Below are positions 17,194 through 26,224 of a stretch of 64,000 nt of DNA, one piece after another. The stretch covers positions 18,119 to 82,118 of the forward strand of contig NZ_SMBP01000015.1 in NCBI RefSeq assembly GCF_004341945.1. The letters run 5' to 3'. A program made the position numbers and the translations under genes. Each line of letters starts with the position of its first letter. Positions within the stretch are counted from its first letter, which is position 1. This stretch comes from Longicatena caecimuris. Lineage in GTDB: Bacteria; Bacillota_I; Bacilli_A; Erysipelotrichales; Erysipelotrichaceae. The notes under the pieces were generated by a model that ran no database searches, was not told the origin of the DNA, and saw only the letters and a program-made list of their open reading frames with translations.

Positions 17194-18632
17194 TGGCAAG
17201 AATATTGATGGTCGCATCAGAAGGTCTTCCTTTTATTAAAAGTGGAGGGCTGGCAGATGTTGTAGGTTCCTTACCTCAGGAGCTGGTGAAAAAAGGACAT
17301 GAAGTTCGTGTAATCATGCCTATGTATTTAAAAATAGCACAGAAGTTTCATGAGGAAATGCAGTTAGAGGCACAATATAGTGTATCCATTGCTTATCATG
17401 AAGTACCTGTGAATATTTGGTCTACAACACGTAAAGAAGTTAAATTTTATTTCGTAGAACATAAAGGATACTTTGAACGTGATGGCTTGTATGGTTATAT
17501 CGATGATGGTGAGCGTTTTGCTTACTTCCAGAAAGCCGTATTAGAAATGTTGAATCAGCTGAATTACTTCCCGGAAATCATGCATTGTCATGATTGGCAC
17601 ACTGGTATGTTACCGGCAATGTGCAAAGAAGGGCACAGCTTTGATGAGCGTTATCGCAATATCCGCTTTGTTTATACGATTCATAATCTCGCATTCCAGG
17701 GTAATTTCGGACCTGAGATGCTGGATAGTTGCTTAGGCTTAGATTATCGTATTTTCGATAATGGCAATGTCCGCTATGACGGTGGCATCAGCTTTATGAA
17801 ATCGGGTATCTTGTATGCGGATAAAGTAACAACGGTATCACCTACGTATTCACAGGAAATCTTAACACCACAGTATGGTGAACATATGGAAATGGTATTA
17901 AACATTCGTAAGTATGATTTATGGGGTATTACCAATGGCATCGATATTGAAATGTGGAATCCGATGAGTGATCCGGATGTACCATACCATTACAATAAAG
18001 TAAATGTAGCGAAAGAGAAAAAAGAAAATAAGATGGCATTACAGAAAGAACTTGGTCTTACGGTAGATCCTAATGTGATGTTGGTTGGGGCAGTATCTCG
18101 ACTGACATGGCAAAAAGGTTTTTATCTGATGATGGAAAAACTTTCTGAAATCTGTGCAATGCCAATTCAAGTGGCCATCTTAGGTAGTGGGGAAAGCGGA
18201 ATCGAAGAGAAAATGCGTCAGCTAGAAGAAGGCAATAAAGGTAAAATTGCATTCTATAACGGATACAGTGATTCTTTAGCACACCGTATTTATGCGGCAA
18301 GTGATTTATTCCTCATGCCATCTCTGTTTGAGCCATGTGGTATTTCACAGTTAATTTCCATGCGCTATGGAACATTACCATTAGTACGTGAAACAGGTGG
18401 ATTGAAGGATACGGTAACTCCGTATAATGAGTTTGATAAGACTGGAAATGGATTCAGTTTTGCGAACTATAATTCAGATGAAATGGTGCAGGTTATGTAT
18501 AATGCAATAGATGTATACTATAACCGTCCAGAGGATTGGAAGATTCTTGTACGCAATGCTATGAATACAGATGTCAGCTGGGAAAAGAGTGCTGAAACCT
18601 ATTGTCAGTTATATGCCCAGTTACATCCTTAA
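17193..18632 (+). CDS. glgA: glycogen synthase (GT5)
   Basis: 479 residues, normal for bacterial GlgA. The N-terminal KSGGLADVVGSLP loop binds ADP-glucose, HCHDWHTGMLP and TIHNLAFQG follow, and the C-terminal half has VSRLTWQKG and the catalytic SLFEPCGISQLISMRYG. It extends alpha-1,4-glucan. The start overlaps the glgD stop (TAATG). No branching enzyme or phosphorylase gene follows, so those must lie elsewhere. Confidence 0.95.
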   Translation: MARILMVASEGLPFIKSGGLADVVGSLPQELVKKGHEVRVIMPMYLKIAQKFHEEMQLEAQYSVSIAYHEVPVNIWSTTRKEVKFYFVEHKGYFERDGLYGYIDDGERFAYFQKAVLEMLNQLNYFPEIMHCHDWHTGMLPAMCKEGHSFDERYRNIRFVYTIHNLAFQGNFGPEMLDSCLGLDYRIFDNGNVRYDGGISFMKSGILYADKVTTVSPTYSQEILTPQYGEHMEMVLNIRKYDLWGITNGIDIEMWNPMSDPDVPYHYNKVNVAKEKKENKMALQKELGLTVDPNVMLVGAVSRLTWQKGFYLMMEKLSEICAMPIQVAILGSGESGIEEKMRQLEEGNKGKIAFYNGYSDSLAHRIYAASDLFLMPSLFEPCGISQLISMRYGTLPLVRETGGLKDTVTPYNEFDKTGNGFSFANYNSDEMVQVMYNAIDVYYNRPEDWKILVRNAMNTDVSWEKSAETYCQLYAQLHP

Positions 18633-18643
18633 CCTGTAGATAT

Positions 18644-18670
18644 AGGACAGCCTTTGTGCTGTCCTTTTCC
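18644..18670 (+). terminator. terminator after glgA
   Basis: AGGACAG 18644-18650 pairs with CTGTCCT 18659-18665, followed by TTTTCC. Confidence 0.8.
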
Positions 18671-18791
18671 TATTGAATGGATGTTTCAATAATCATCCCC
18701 ATTTCCTTAAAGAGTGCCACATGTTAGAAAAGAGTGAAAAGGTAGAACTTTACCATCTGCCTCTGGTAATGAAAATCTTTTCAAAACTATA

Positions 18792-18820
18792 TTGACTTCA
18801 AAACAGATAATCATTATAAT
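18792..18820 (+). promoter_or_regulatory. promoter of the IMPDH gene
   Basis: TTGACT 18792-18797 and perfect TATAAT 18815-18820, spacer 17 bp, 65 bp upstream of the start codon. No purine riboswitch motif is visible in the leader. Confidence 0.8.
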
Positions 18821-18884
18821 GTATTAAAATATCAATTATAAATCGGGAAAGTTTATAAGTTGAGTAGAAAAGGAGATGTGAACT

Positions 18885-20396
18885 ATGGCGTATTATTTTG
18901 AAGAACCCTCTCGTACTTTCAGCGAGTACCTATTGGTACCTGGATATTCCAGCTCTGATTGTACCCCAGTAAATGTTTCATTGAAAACACCTCTTGTAAA
19001 ATTTAAAAAAGGGGAAGAACCTGCATTATCGTTAAATATCCCAATGGTATCTGCCATCATGCAGTCTGTATCCGGGGAGCGTATGGCATGTGCTTTAGCT
19101 AGAGAAGGAGGAATCTCCTTTATCTATGGTTCTCAGAGCGTAGAAGATGAGGCCGCAATGGTAAAGCGTGTAAAAATGACGAAGGCAGGTTTTGTTTACA
19201 GCGATTCCAACATTCGTCCGGATGCTACCTTACAGGATGTATTGGATCTGAAGGAAAGAACAGGTCATGCGACGATGGCCGTAACAGAAGATGGGACGGC
19301 GGAAGGAAAACTTGTAGGCATTATCACAAGCCGTGATTACCGTATTTCTCGTATGGATACAGCAATGAAAGTCAGTGAATTCATGACACCATTTGAAAAG
19401 CTGATCTATGGTAAAGATGGCTGTACTTTAAGTGAAGCAAATGATTTAATTTGGGAACATAAACTGAATCAGTTGCCGATCATTGATGAGGAACAGCATT
19501 TAAAAGCATTCGTATTCCGTAAAGACTATGATTCTCATAAAGAACATCCAAATGAATTGTTAGATAGCCAAAAACGTTATTTAGTTGGTGCCGGTATTAA
19601 CACCAGAGATTATGAACAGCGTGTTCCTGCCTTGGTAGAAGCAGGTGCAGATGTATTATGTATTGACTCAAGTGAAGGCTTCAGTGAATGGCAGGCAATC
19701 ACTTTAAAGTGGATTCGTGATCATTATGGTGACAGCGTAAAAGTCGGTGCCGGAAACGTTGTGGATGCTGAAGGTTTCCGTTTCTTAGCAGAAGCAGGTG
19801 CCGATTTTATCAAAATCGGTATCGGCGGAGGTAGTATCTGTATTACCCGTGAACAAAAAGGTATTGGACGCGGACAGGCTACAGCTACGATTGAAGTTGC
19901 GAAAGCACGTGATGAATATTATAAAGAAACAGGTATCTATATTCCTATTTGTAGCGATGGTGGTATCGTACACGATTACCATATTACCTTAGCATTGGCG
20001 ATGGGAGCAGATTTCGTGATGTTAGGTCGTTATTTCTCTCGTTTTGAAGAATCACCGACAAAGAAGGTTACCATCAATGGTACATATATGAAGGAATATT
20101 GGGGTGAAGGCAGTGCCAGAGCACGTAACTGGCAGCGTTACGATATGGGAGGAAGTAAGAAACTTTCATTCGTAGAAGGTGTTGACTCTTATGTTCCATA
20201 TGCGGGAGCATTGAAGGATAATGTCGATCTGACGTTAAGCAAGGTAAAACATACCATGTGTAATTGCGGTGCTTTGACGATTCCTGAATTACAGAAAAAA
20301 GCAAAAATTACACTTGTATCTTCTACATCTATCGTAGAAGGCGGCGCACACGATGTTGTCGTAAAGGATAATACGATTGATGCTAAAGTCAAATAA
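18885..20396 (+). CDS. guaB: IMP dehydrogenase, Tritrichomonas foetus-like type
   Basis: 503 residues. A split TIM barrel encloses a CBS-pair insert (about 100-220, [12 protein letters not shown]). The catalytic Cys is Cys319 in [13 protein letters not shown], and the flap dyad is Arg418-Tyr419 in NWQRYD. Cys319, Arg418, Tyr419 and the total length equal the numbering known for T. foetus IMPDH, and long blocks read alike ([19 protein letters not shown], the [16 protein letters not shown] tail). Ordinary bacterial IMPDH has GPGSICTTR at the active site. It oxidises IMP to XMP with NAD+ for GMP synthesis. AAAAGGAGATG precedes the ATG. It stands alone with its own promoter and terminator. Confidence 0.95.
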   Translation: MAYYFEEPSRTFSEYLLVPGYSSSDCTPVNVSLKTPLVKFKKGEEPALSLNIPMVSAIMQSVSGERMACALAREGGISFIYGSQSVEDEAAMVKRVKMTKAGFVYSDSNIRPDATLQDVLDLKERTGHATMAVTEDGTAEGKLVGIITSRDYRISRMDTAMKVSEFMTPFEKLIYGKDGCTLSEANDLIWEHKLNQLPIIDEEQHLKAFVFRKDYDSHKEHPNELLDSQKRYLVGAGINTRDYEQRVPALVEAGADVLCIDSSEGFSEWQAITLKWIRDHYGDSVKVGAGNVVDAEGFRFLAEAGADFIKIGIGGGSICITREQKGIGRGQATATIEVAKARDEYYKETGIYIPICSDGGIVHDYHITLALAMGADFVMLGRYFSRFEESPTKKVTINGTYMKEYWGEGSARARNWQRYDMGGSKKLSFVEGVDSYVPYAGALKDNVDLTLSKVKHTMCNCGALTIPELQKKAKITLVSSTSIVEGGAHDVVVKDNTIDAKVK

Positions 20397-20442
20397 CCAT
20401 ACGTTATATTCTGGCATAATCAACTATGTAAGATAATTAGGT

Positions 20443-20493
20443 AAAAAGATCACTTTGATGCAGACAATATGTTTGCAAGAAGTGGTCTTTTCT
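20443..20493 (+). terminator. terminator after guaB
   Basis: AAAAGATCACTT pairs with AAGTGGTCTTTT across a 23-base loop, then TTTCTTTC. The loop is long, but the stem is nearly perfect. Confidence 0.65.
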
Positions 20494-20687
20494 TTCTGCT
20501 CTGCACACGATGAATAGGAAAAGAAAAGATTCATTTTTTGAAAAAGTAAAGGTTACTAGAAAAGGTATCTAAAAACTCATTGTATATGTTATATAGAGGA
20601 GGTATAATGCAAGAAAGATATATACGTGATATGTATATTGGGGGTGCTTTTAATACAACCTTTTCGTTAGGAGAAAGGAATATACGT

Positions 20688-23510
20688 ATGAATGATAAGG
20701 ATATTCGGGAGAAATTACAGGAAACCTTACAAGTGGAATGCGAGCAATTAGAGAAGGATTTGCATTGGCAGGAAGAAAGATTAGAAACCCTTACCTCATC
20801 CTTTTTGAGTGCGCAATTTGCATGCAGCCGCAATTTGATTTCTCATTATATGAGTGAATTTCAACAAAAGGGTCTCGTCATTAAAACGAATACGCGTCCA
20901 GTATATTTTTTCTGGCGAAAAAGTTTAGAAAACCGCTTTGGCGTTATATTGAAAGCGGAGTTGTATGAAACGCTTGAAGATTTAAAGAACATATTAGAAA
21001 AAAAACAGCAGCATGCATTTCATAACCTAATCGGAGCAAATGATAGTCTTAGCTATGTGGTGGAACAATGCAAAGCAGCGATTAGCTATCCGGAGCATGG
21101 TCTTCCCATCTTATTACAAGGACCGACGGGAACCGGGAAAAGCCTGATTGCACAGTTAATGTACCAATATGGGGTTGAGATGGAAATACTGTCTAAAGAC
21201 AGCCGTTTTATGACGATGAATTGTAGTGAATATGCAAACAATCCGGAGATGTTGATGACCAATCTTTTTGGTTATAAGAAGGGGTCTTATACCGGTGCGG
21301 AAAAAGATACCCAAGGGTTATTGGCTTTAGCGGATGGCGGTATCTTGTTTATGGATGAAGTGCATGGGTTAAAGCCGGAATGTCAGGAAAAAATCTTTCT
21401 TTTTATGGATAAAGGCATATATCATATGGTGGGGGATAATGATACTTGGTATGTATCAAATGCACGATTGATTTTTGCCACCACGGAACAACCGGATGAA
21501 GTCCTCTTAAAAACATTATTAAGAAGAATTCCGCTTATTGTGAAAGTGCCTTCGCTAGCAGAACGCCCTCTTCAAGAAAAACGGGAACTTTTACAGTTTT
21601 TAATTCAAGAAGAAGAGAAACATATTCAACGTAAAATTTCCATGTCTGACCTTGTCTTCCGTACATTAGAACGCCATACGTTTACAGGAAATATCGGAGA
21701 ATTGAAAAATGTCATTCGCGCAAGTGTCGCCAAAGCATTCTTACGAAATCAAAAGGATATGGATGATGTCTCTTTGCATATATATGATTTATCAAGTGAT
21801 TTATTAGAAAGTACCGGAAAAGATGTCACCTTGTATGATTACGATGATCGCGCGATGATTCACAGTGAAGATATGTTTTTGAGCATCCATAAAGATAGTC
21901 GCTTATATAATTTTAATGCATATCTGATTCACAAATTCCATACGTTGCATGCATATGAAAAAGATCTGAATGCTTATTTAGATAGCTGCTGTCTGAAATT
22001 GGAACAATATATCGATTCTTTATTTACTGAGCATACCTATCATTCTCCAAAGCTGGATATGATCAATCATCTATTGACCAATATCATGAATATTGTTATT
22101 CATAAATATGATTTAGAGAAATTTTCAAATAACGAAATCTCAATGATCGTACATTTTCTAAACGATTATATGCAAAGCCTTTCTTCAATTAATCAACTGA
22201 AAATACAGAATCGCAAGGAAGCTGAAGAACTTCAAAATCGTATCCATAATGAATACACAAATGAATACAATGTCATAGGTGATATCTGGCAGCTCATCTC
22301 AGATGCCTTAAGTTTTACCCCGGGTCCATTTGGTTATTTAGATTTATTTCTCTTTTTCCGTTATTTTAACCGTGAGATGGTTGCTTCTCCAATACCTGCT
22401 GTTATCATTGCCCATGGCTACGCGATAGCAAGCGGCATAGCAGAAGTGGCAAATCAATTATTGAAACAGCGGATATTTGATGCAATTGATATGCCGATTG
22501 AAAGTGATTTTAATGATACAGTAAAAAAATTAGGTGAATACATCAAAGGGAAAGAAAATTATAATGAAGTAATTGTTATGGTTGATATGGGGTCTTTAGA
22601 AGCGATTCATCAAAAAATGGAAGGCATGAAGCGTATGGATATTGGTATCATCAACAATGTCACAACAAAATTAGCGTTAGATATTGGCAGTATGATACTG
22701 GAAGAGATGCCGATTCAGGAAATCTTAAAGCAAGCGAGTCATCGCAATCAATATCGGTATGAATTTGTAAAAAATCGTAAAAAACAAGATGCTATTTTAG
22801 CGGTATGCGAAACGGGTATTGGCACAGCTGAAAAAATCAGTAAGCTAATGGAAGATTCTTTACCTAAGACCGTATCGATCGCCATGATACCCTATGACTA
22901 TGATTCATTAGTGAAATCCGGAACGACATCATTGGTTTTTGAAAAATATAATGTCCTATTTACAGTCGGAACGAAAGATCCTAAAATCTTTGATGTGCCG
23001 TTTATCTCTTTGGAAGAGATGATCGAACAGAAAAGTGTGGAAAAGACGAATTCCGTGTTTGAAAGTATCATGCGGCCCGATCAGATTGAAACTTTTAATG
23101 AAAATATGATCAAAAATTTCTCAATGGATAATCTGTTGAGTTACTTAACGATTTTAGATAGTGATAAAATCATTGACAGTGTAGAAAAAATTATTAAGAC
23201 AATTCAGAAAGAATTGCATATGAAATTAAGCAGCAGTGTCATTTTGGGACTGTATATTCACATCAGCTGTTTGATAGAACGCTTGATTATTAATAAAAAT
23301 GTGACGAAATTTGAACATTTAGAAACTTTTGAAAAAACACAAACGGAATTTATACGCATTGTTAAAAAAGCATTCCATGATGTGGAACAGCATTACAATG
23401 TGAAAATACCGGTGTCGGAAATCGGCTATATCTATGAATGTATCTTTCAGCGTGATAGTGTCAAAGAAGTGGACGAGAGTGTCAACGAATTGTGGGATAG
23501 TATTGAATGA
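20688..23510 (+). CDS. LevR-like sigma-54-dependent PTS transcription activator
   Basis: 940 residues, the length of LevR. Order: N-terminal winged-helix region (about 20-85, ending NTRPVYFFW), AAA+ sigma-54 activator domain with Walker A GPTGTGKS (145-152), L1 loop GSYTGA (about 199-204, a variant of GAFTGA) and Walker B ILFMDE, PRD1 (about 410-500), mannose-type EIIA domain with His576 (IIAHGYA), EIIB-like domain with Cys707 (CETGIGTA), and PRD2 with His858 (GLYIHISC). Phosphorylation of these sites by HPr and the cognate EIIB normally sets activity. The start at 20688 has AAGGA 8 bases upstream; an ATG at 20607 behind GAGGAGG is possible, but the added 27 residues look unconserved and a TATAAT covers it. 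It controls the PTS operon downstream. Confidence 0.9.
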   Translation: MNDKDIREKLQETLQVECEQLEKDLHWQEERLETLTSSFLSAQFACSRNLISHYMSEFQQKGLVIKTNTRPVYFFWRKSLENRFGVILKAELYETLEDLKNILEKKQQHAFHNLIGANDSLSYVVEQCKAAISYPEHGLPILLQGPTGTGKSLIAQLMYQYGVEMEILSKDSRFMTMNCSEYANNPEMLMTNLFGYKKGSYTGAEKDTQGLLALADGGILFMDEVHGLKPECQEKIFLFMDKGIYHMVGDNDTWYVSNARLIFATTEQPDEVLLKTLLRRIPLIVKVPSLAERPLQEKRELLQFLIQEEEKHIQRKISMSDLVFRTLERHTFTGNIGELKNVIRASVAKAFLRNQKDMDDVSLHIYDLSSDLLESTGKDVTLYDYDDRAMIHSEDMFLSIHKDSRLYNFNAYLIHKFHTLHAYEKDLNAYLDSCCLKLEQYIDSLFTEHTYHSPKLDMINHLLTNIMNIVIHKYDLEKFSNNEISMIVHFLNDYMQSLSSINQLKIQNRKEAEELQNRIHNEYTNEYNVIGDIWQLISDALSFTPGPFGYLDLFLFFRYFNREMVASPIPAVIIAHGYAIASGIAEVANQLLKQRIFDAIDMPIESDFNDTVKKLGEYIKGKENYNEVIVMVDMGSLEAIHQKMEGMKRMDIGIINNVTTKLALDIGSMILEEMPIQEILKQASHRNQYRYEFVKNRKKQDAILAVCETGIGTAEKISKLMEDSLPKTVSIAMIPYDYDSLVKSGTTSLVFEKYNVLFTVGTKDPKIFDVPFISLEEMIEQKSVEKTNSVFESIMRPDQIETFNENMIKNFSMDNLLSYLTILDSDKIIDSVEKIIKTIQKELHMKLSSSVILGLYIHISCLIERLIINKNVTKFEHLETFEKTQTEFIRIVKKAFHDVEQHYNVKIPVSEIGYIYECIFQRDSVKEVDESVNELWDSIE

Positions 23511-23527
23511 TCCCTTCTCAGCATTTG

Positions 23528-23544
23528 TTTAGAAACTTTCTAAA
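23528..23544. promoter_or_regulatory. palindromic upstream activating site for the LevR-like activator
   Basis: TTTAGAAA-C-TTTCTAAA is a perfect inverted repeat with a 1-base centre. It lies about 70 bp before the -24 element, a normal enhancer distance, directly after the activator gene. Assignment as the activator's binding site is inference from position and symmetry. Confidence 0.6.
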
Positions 23545-23580
23545 CCATGAAATCTCTCCTATTCATCGGGGAAATGTTAT

Positions 23581-23617
23581 AAGCGTGTGACTTTGTATAA
23601 AGTTGGCACGCTTTTTG
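23581..23617 (+). terminator. terminator hairpin of the activator gene overlapping the sigma-54 promoter
   Basis: AAGCGTG 23581-23587 pairs with CACGCTT 23607-23613, with an inner ACTTT/AAAGT stem around GTAT, followed by TTT then GC. The descending arm and T-run are the same bases as the -24 to -12 promoter. Confidence 0.6.
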
Positions 23618-23619
23618 CT
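23603..23619 (+). promoter_or_regulatory. sigma-54 (-24/-12) promoter of the PTS operon
   Basis: TTGGCACGCTTTTTGCT matches the consensus TTGGCAC-N4-TTGC. The GG at 23605-23606 and GC at 23617-23618 are 12 bases apart. It is the only such site seen and lies between the sigma-54 activator gene and the EIIA gene. Confidence 0.9.
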
Positions 23620-23662
23620 TATCATAGGTGAAGGACATAAAACAAGAAGGGAGGTAGAAACA

Positions 23663-24097
23663 TTGCAGAATTTAATATTAGCTTCTCATGGCTCACTTGC
23701 CGAGGGTATGCTAAGCGCTGCGAATATGATCGTAGGTGATATTGAAGGAGTGGATGCTTATGGTTTAGATACCTATCACTCGCCACAAGATATTTATCAG
23801 CTGTTGAAGAAAAAAATCGCCGAAGATAACACACATGAATATATCATTCTGTGTGATATCTATGGTGGCAGTGTTCATAATCAGCTGATGCATCTCTGTG
23901 TTTATCCTAACGTATTTCTATTGACAGGCATGACATTATCTATTGTTTTAGAGTTGATTCTGGCGAATGAAACAGGGGATATCGAAGAAAAGCTTTTACA
24001 GGTAATTCAAAATGCAAAAGATAATATGCTTTTGTTTACTTACCAAAGAGTACATAATGCGATTGATAAAGGAATCGAGGATGAAAAATTATGGTAG
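23663..24097 (+). CDS. PTS mannose-family EIIA component
   Basis: 144 residues if translated from TTG 23663, which has AAGGGAGG 8 bases upstream; no ATG fits the family start. LILASHGSLAEGM carries the phosphorylated His (residue 9). LCDIYGGSVHNQLM is the usual second motif. It passes phosphate from HPr to EIIB in the cytoplasm. It overlaps the EIIB start by 7 bases. Confidence 0.88.
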   Translation: MQNLILASHGSLAEGMLSAANMIVGDIEGVDAYGLDTYHSPQDIYQLLKKKIAEDNTHEYIILCDIYGGSVHNQLMHLCVYPNVFLLTGMTLSIVLELILANETGDIEEKLLQVIQNAKDNMLLFTYQRVHNAIDKGIEDEKLW

Positions 24098-24582
24098 AAC
24101 TTTGTCGGATTGATGATCGTCTCCTGCATGGACAGGTGGCTGTGACTTGGGTTGGAGCAGTGGCACCGGAAGCAATTCTGATCGCCAATGATGAGGCTGC
24201 GACAAATGAGATGAGCAAGCTTGCGTTAAAGATGGCAAAACCGGCTGGTGTGAAACTGGCGGTTAAGACGATTGATGAAGCAGCTGCTCTTCTTAACAAC
24301 CCAAAGGCAGCAAAGATCAAGATTTTTCTTATCACAAGAACTATTCAGGATACCTTACGACTTGTCAGTATGACAGATCAGATTCATCGTGTGAATATTG
24401 GTGGAGTCAAAAATAAGGAAGGAGGAAAGATGATAGCGGCTGCTGTATGTTTAGACAACGATGATTTACATGATTTGATGAAACTGCGCAAACGAGTTGA
24501 TGAAGTAGAATTACGTATGGTTCCTACGGAACATAGAATCAGTATCGATAAATACTTACGAGAGGAGGAGGTTGAAGTATGA
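24091..24582 (+). CDS. PTS mannose-family EIIB component
   Basis: 163 residues beginning MVELCRIDDRLLHGQVAVTW, with His in LLHGQV as the phosphorylation site, normal length and the sorbose IIB fold sequence IGGVKNKEGGK. It transfers phosphate to the sugar at EIIC/EIID and probably also to the PRD of the LevR-like activator. It overlaps EIIC by 4 bases. Confidence 0.92.
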   Translation: MVELCRIDDRLLHGQVAVTWVGAVAPEAILIANDEAATNEMSKLALKMAKPAGVKLAVKTIDEAAALLNNPKAAKIKIFLITRTIQDTLRLVSMTDQIHRVNIGGVKNKEGGKMIAAAVCLDNDDLHDLMKLRKRVDEVELRMVPTEHRISIDKYLREEEVEV

Positions 24583-25373
24583 TCGTTCAAGCACTACTTG
24601 TCGGAGTTACTGTTTGTTTACTGGACTTCTTGGATGTCTGGTTATGTAATCCGATGATCACACGACCACTTGTTGTCGGTACGGCAATGGGTATCGCTTT
24701 AGGGGATATTACAACAGGAGTACAGGTAGGGGCTTCATTGGAATTGGTATTTATGGGTGTTATGGCAATCGGCGGCACAGTGCCACCGGATTCCATTCAT
24801 GGAACAGCTGTTGGGGCAGCTTATGCCATTATACTTGGTAAAGGTATTGAAACAGCAATTGCTTTAGCAGTACCGGCATCTATCGTTTGTCAAATGCTAT
24901 TTGTTCCAGGCATTGGTATACGTTCTTTATTTACACCATATGTGGAACGTCAAGTAGAAAAAGGCAATTGGAAAGCTTTACAAAGAATATTCCCAGTAGT
25001 TTCAATATCCTATGAAATCTTTAATGGTACCATCTGTGGACTTGCTGTTTTCTTAGGTGCTGATGTCATGAGTGCTTTTATCGACAGTTTACCACAAACA
25101 TTATTAGATGGCATGGGAGTAGCAGCGAATATGCTAGGTGCAGTCGGTTTTGGTTTATTGTTAAAGATGATGTGGCAAAAGAAACTTGCTGTTTATTTCT
25201 TCTTAGGATTTATCATGGCAGCATATTGTGGTATGCCTTTGATGTCAATCGCTTTACTTGGTGTCATTATTGTCATCGTTTTATTCTTTGAGGGTGAATT
25301 CAGTAAACGACATACGGTAAGTGAAACATCTCCAACAGTAAATGAGGGAGAGGAGGAATTATTCGATGATTAG
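24579..25373 (+). CDS. PTS mannose-family EIIC component
   Basis: 264 residues with about eight membrane helices and the signature GDITTGVQVGASLELVFMG. AGGAGGAGG precedes the ATGA overlap with EIIB. It forms the membrane channel with EIID. Confidence 0.92.
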   Translation: MIVQALLVGVTVCLLDFLDVWLCNPMITRPLVVGTAMGIALGDITTGVQVGASLELVFMGVMAIGGTVPPDSIHGTAVGAAYAIILGKGIETAIALAVPASIVCQMLFVPGIGIRSLFTPYVERQVEKGNWKALQRIFPVVSISYEIFNGTICGLAVFLGADVMSAFIDSLPQTLLDGMGVAANMLGAVGFGLLLKMMWQKKLAVYFFLGFIMAAYCGMPLMSIALLGVIIVIVLFFEGEFSKRHTVSETSPTVNEGEEELFDD

Positions 25374-26187
25374 AGAGAAATTTGGTTTGAATGAAGAAGA
25401 TGGCAAATTAATGGCAAAAGTAGCAAGACGTTCACATCAAATTAATGCAGTGTATACATGGGAAAAATTTCAAGCTATGGGATATTTATGGACCATGATT
25501 CCTGTCATCAATAAGATGTACGATACTGAGGAAGAACGTATTGCAGGCTATAAACGACATTATGAACTCTTTAATACAAACCCGGTCGTCGGTGGGTTCA
25601 TCACAGGACTAAATACGGCTATGGAAATGCAGGCAGCAAAGGATAAGGAGTTTGATAAAGCTTCAATTGCAGCTGTGCGTACATCCTTAATGGGACCATT
25701 TGCCGGCATCGGAGATTCTATTTTTCAAAGTACATGGCGTGTGATTACCATGGGAATCGGCTTAAGTCTTGCCAAGGATGGCAATATTCTGGGTCCCATT
25801 GTATTCTTAGTCTTATTTAATCTATTGGCAGAACCATGTCGTATCTTATTGCCTTATGTCGGCTTTAAGATGGGGTCTAAATTTATGTTGCAGGCTGAAG
25901 AAAGTGGTATCATGAGCTTTATCACCAAAGCTGCCAGCATTGTCGGACTTATGACCGTAGGAGCAATGACAGCGACAATGGTTTCCGTACAGATCGGTTA
26001 TGTATTTACCATGAATGGCAGTGAATTAAAGATACAGGAAATGATTGATACCATTTTCCCTTGTTTATTGCCACTGTTATTGACCCTTGCTTGTTTTAAG
26101 TTCTTAAACAAGAACATCAAACCGACAACATTGATTGCCATCATTATGGTGCTTGGCATCGTCGGAAAATATATTGGTATCTTTTAA
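25366..26187 (+). CDS. PTS mannose-family EIID component
   Basis: 273 residues: soluble N-terminal half with NTNPVVGGFITGLNTAME and GPFAGIGDSIFQSTWR, C-terminal membrane helices. Start ATG 25366 after AGGAGG; an in-frame ATG at 25342 lies before that site. It overlaps EIIC by 8 bases. With EIIC it translocates the sugar as its phosphate. Confidence 0.92.
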   Translation: MIREKFGLNEEDGKLMAKVARRSHQINAVYTWEKFQAMGYLWTMIPVINKMYDTEEERIAGYKRHYELFNTNPVVGGFITGLNTAMEMQAAKDKEFDKASIAAVRTSLMGPFAGIGDSIFQSTWRVITMGIGLSLAKDGNILGPIVFLVLFNLLAEPCRILLPYVGFKMGSKFMLQAEESGIMSFITKAASIVGLMTVGAMTATMVSVQIGYVFTMNGSELKIQEMIDTIFPCLLPLLLTLACFKFLNKNIKPTTLIAIIMVLGIVGKYIGIF

Positions 26188-26224
26188 AAATATTGTGCTG
26201 AAATAGCAAAAGGAGGAGTAGCTA

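Noticed and set aside
20607..20687. Earlier start of the LevR-like regulator behind GAGGAGG
   Set aside because: The TATAAT at 20603-20608 looks like the promoter -10, the added residues look unconserved, and the 940-residue form fits LevR length.
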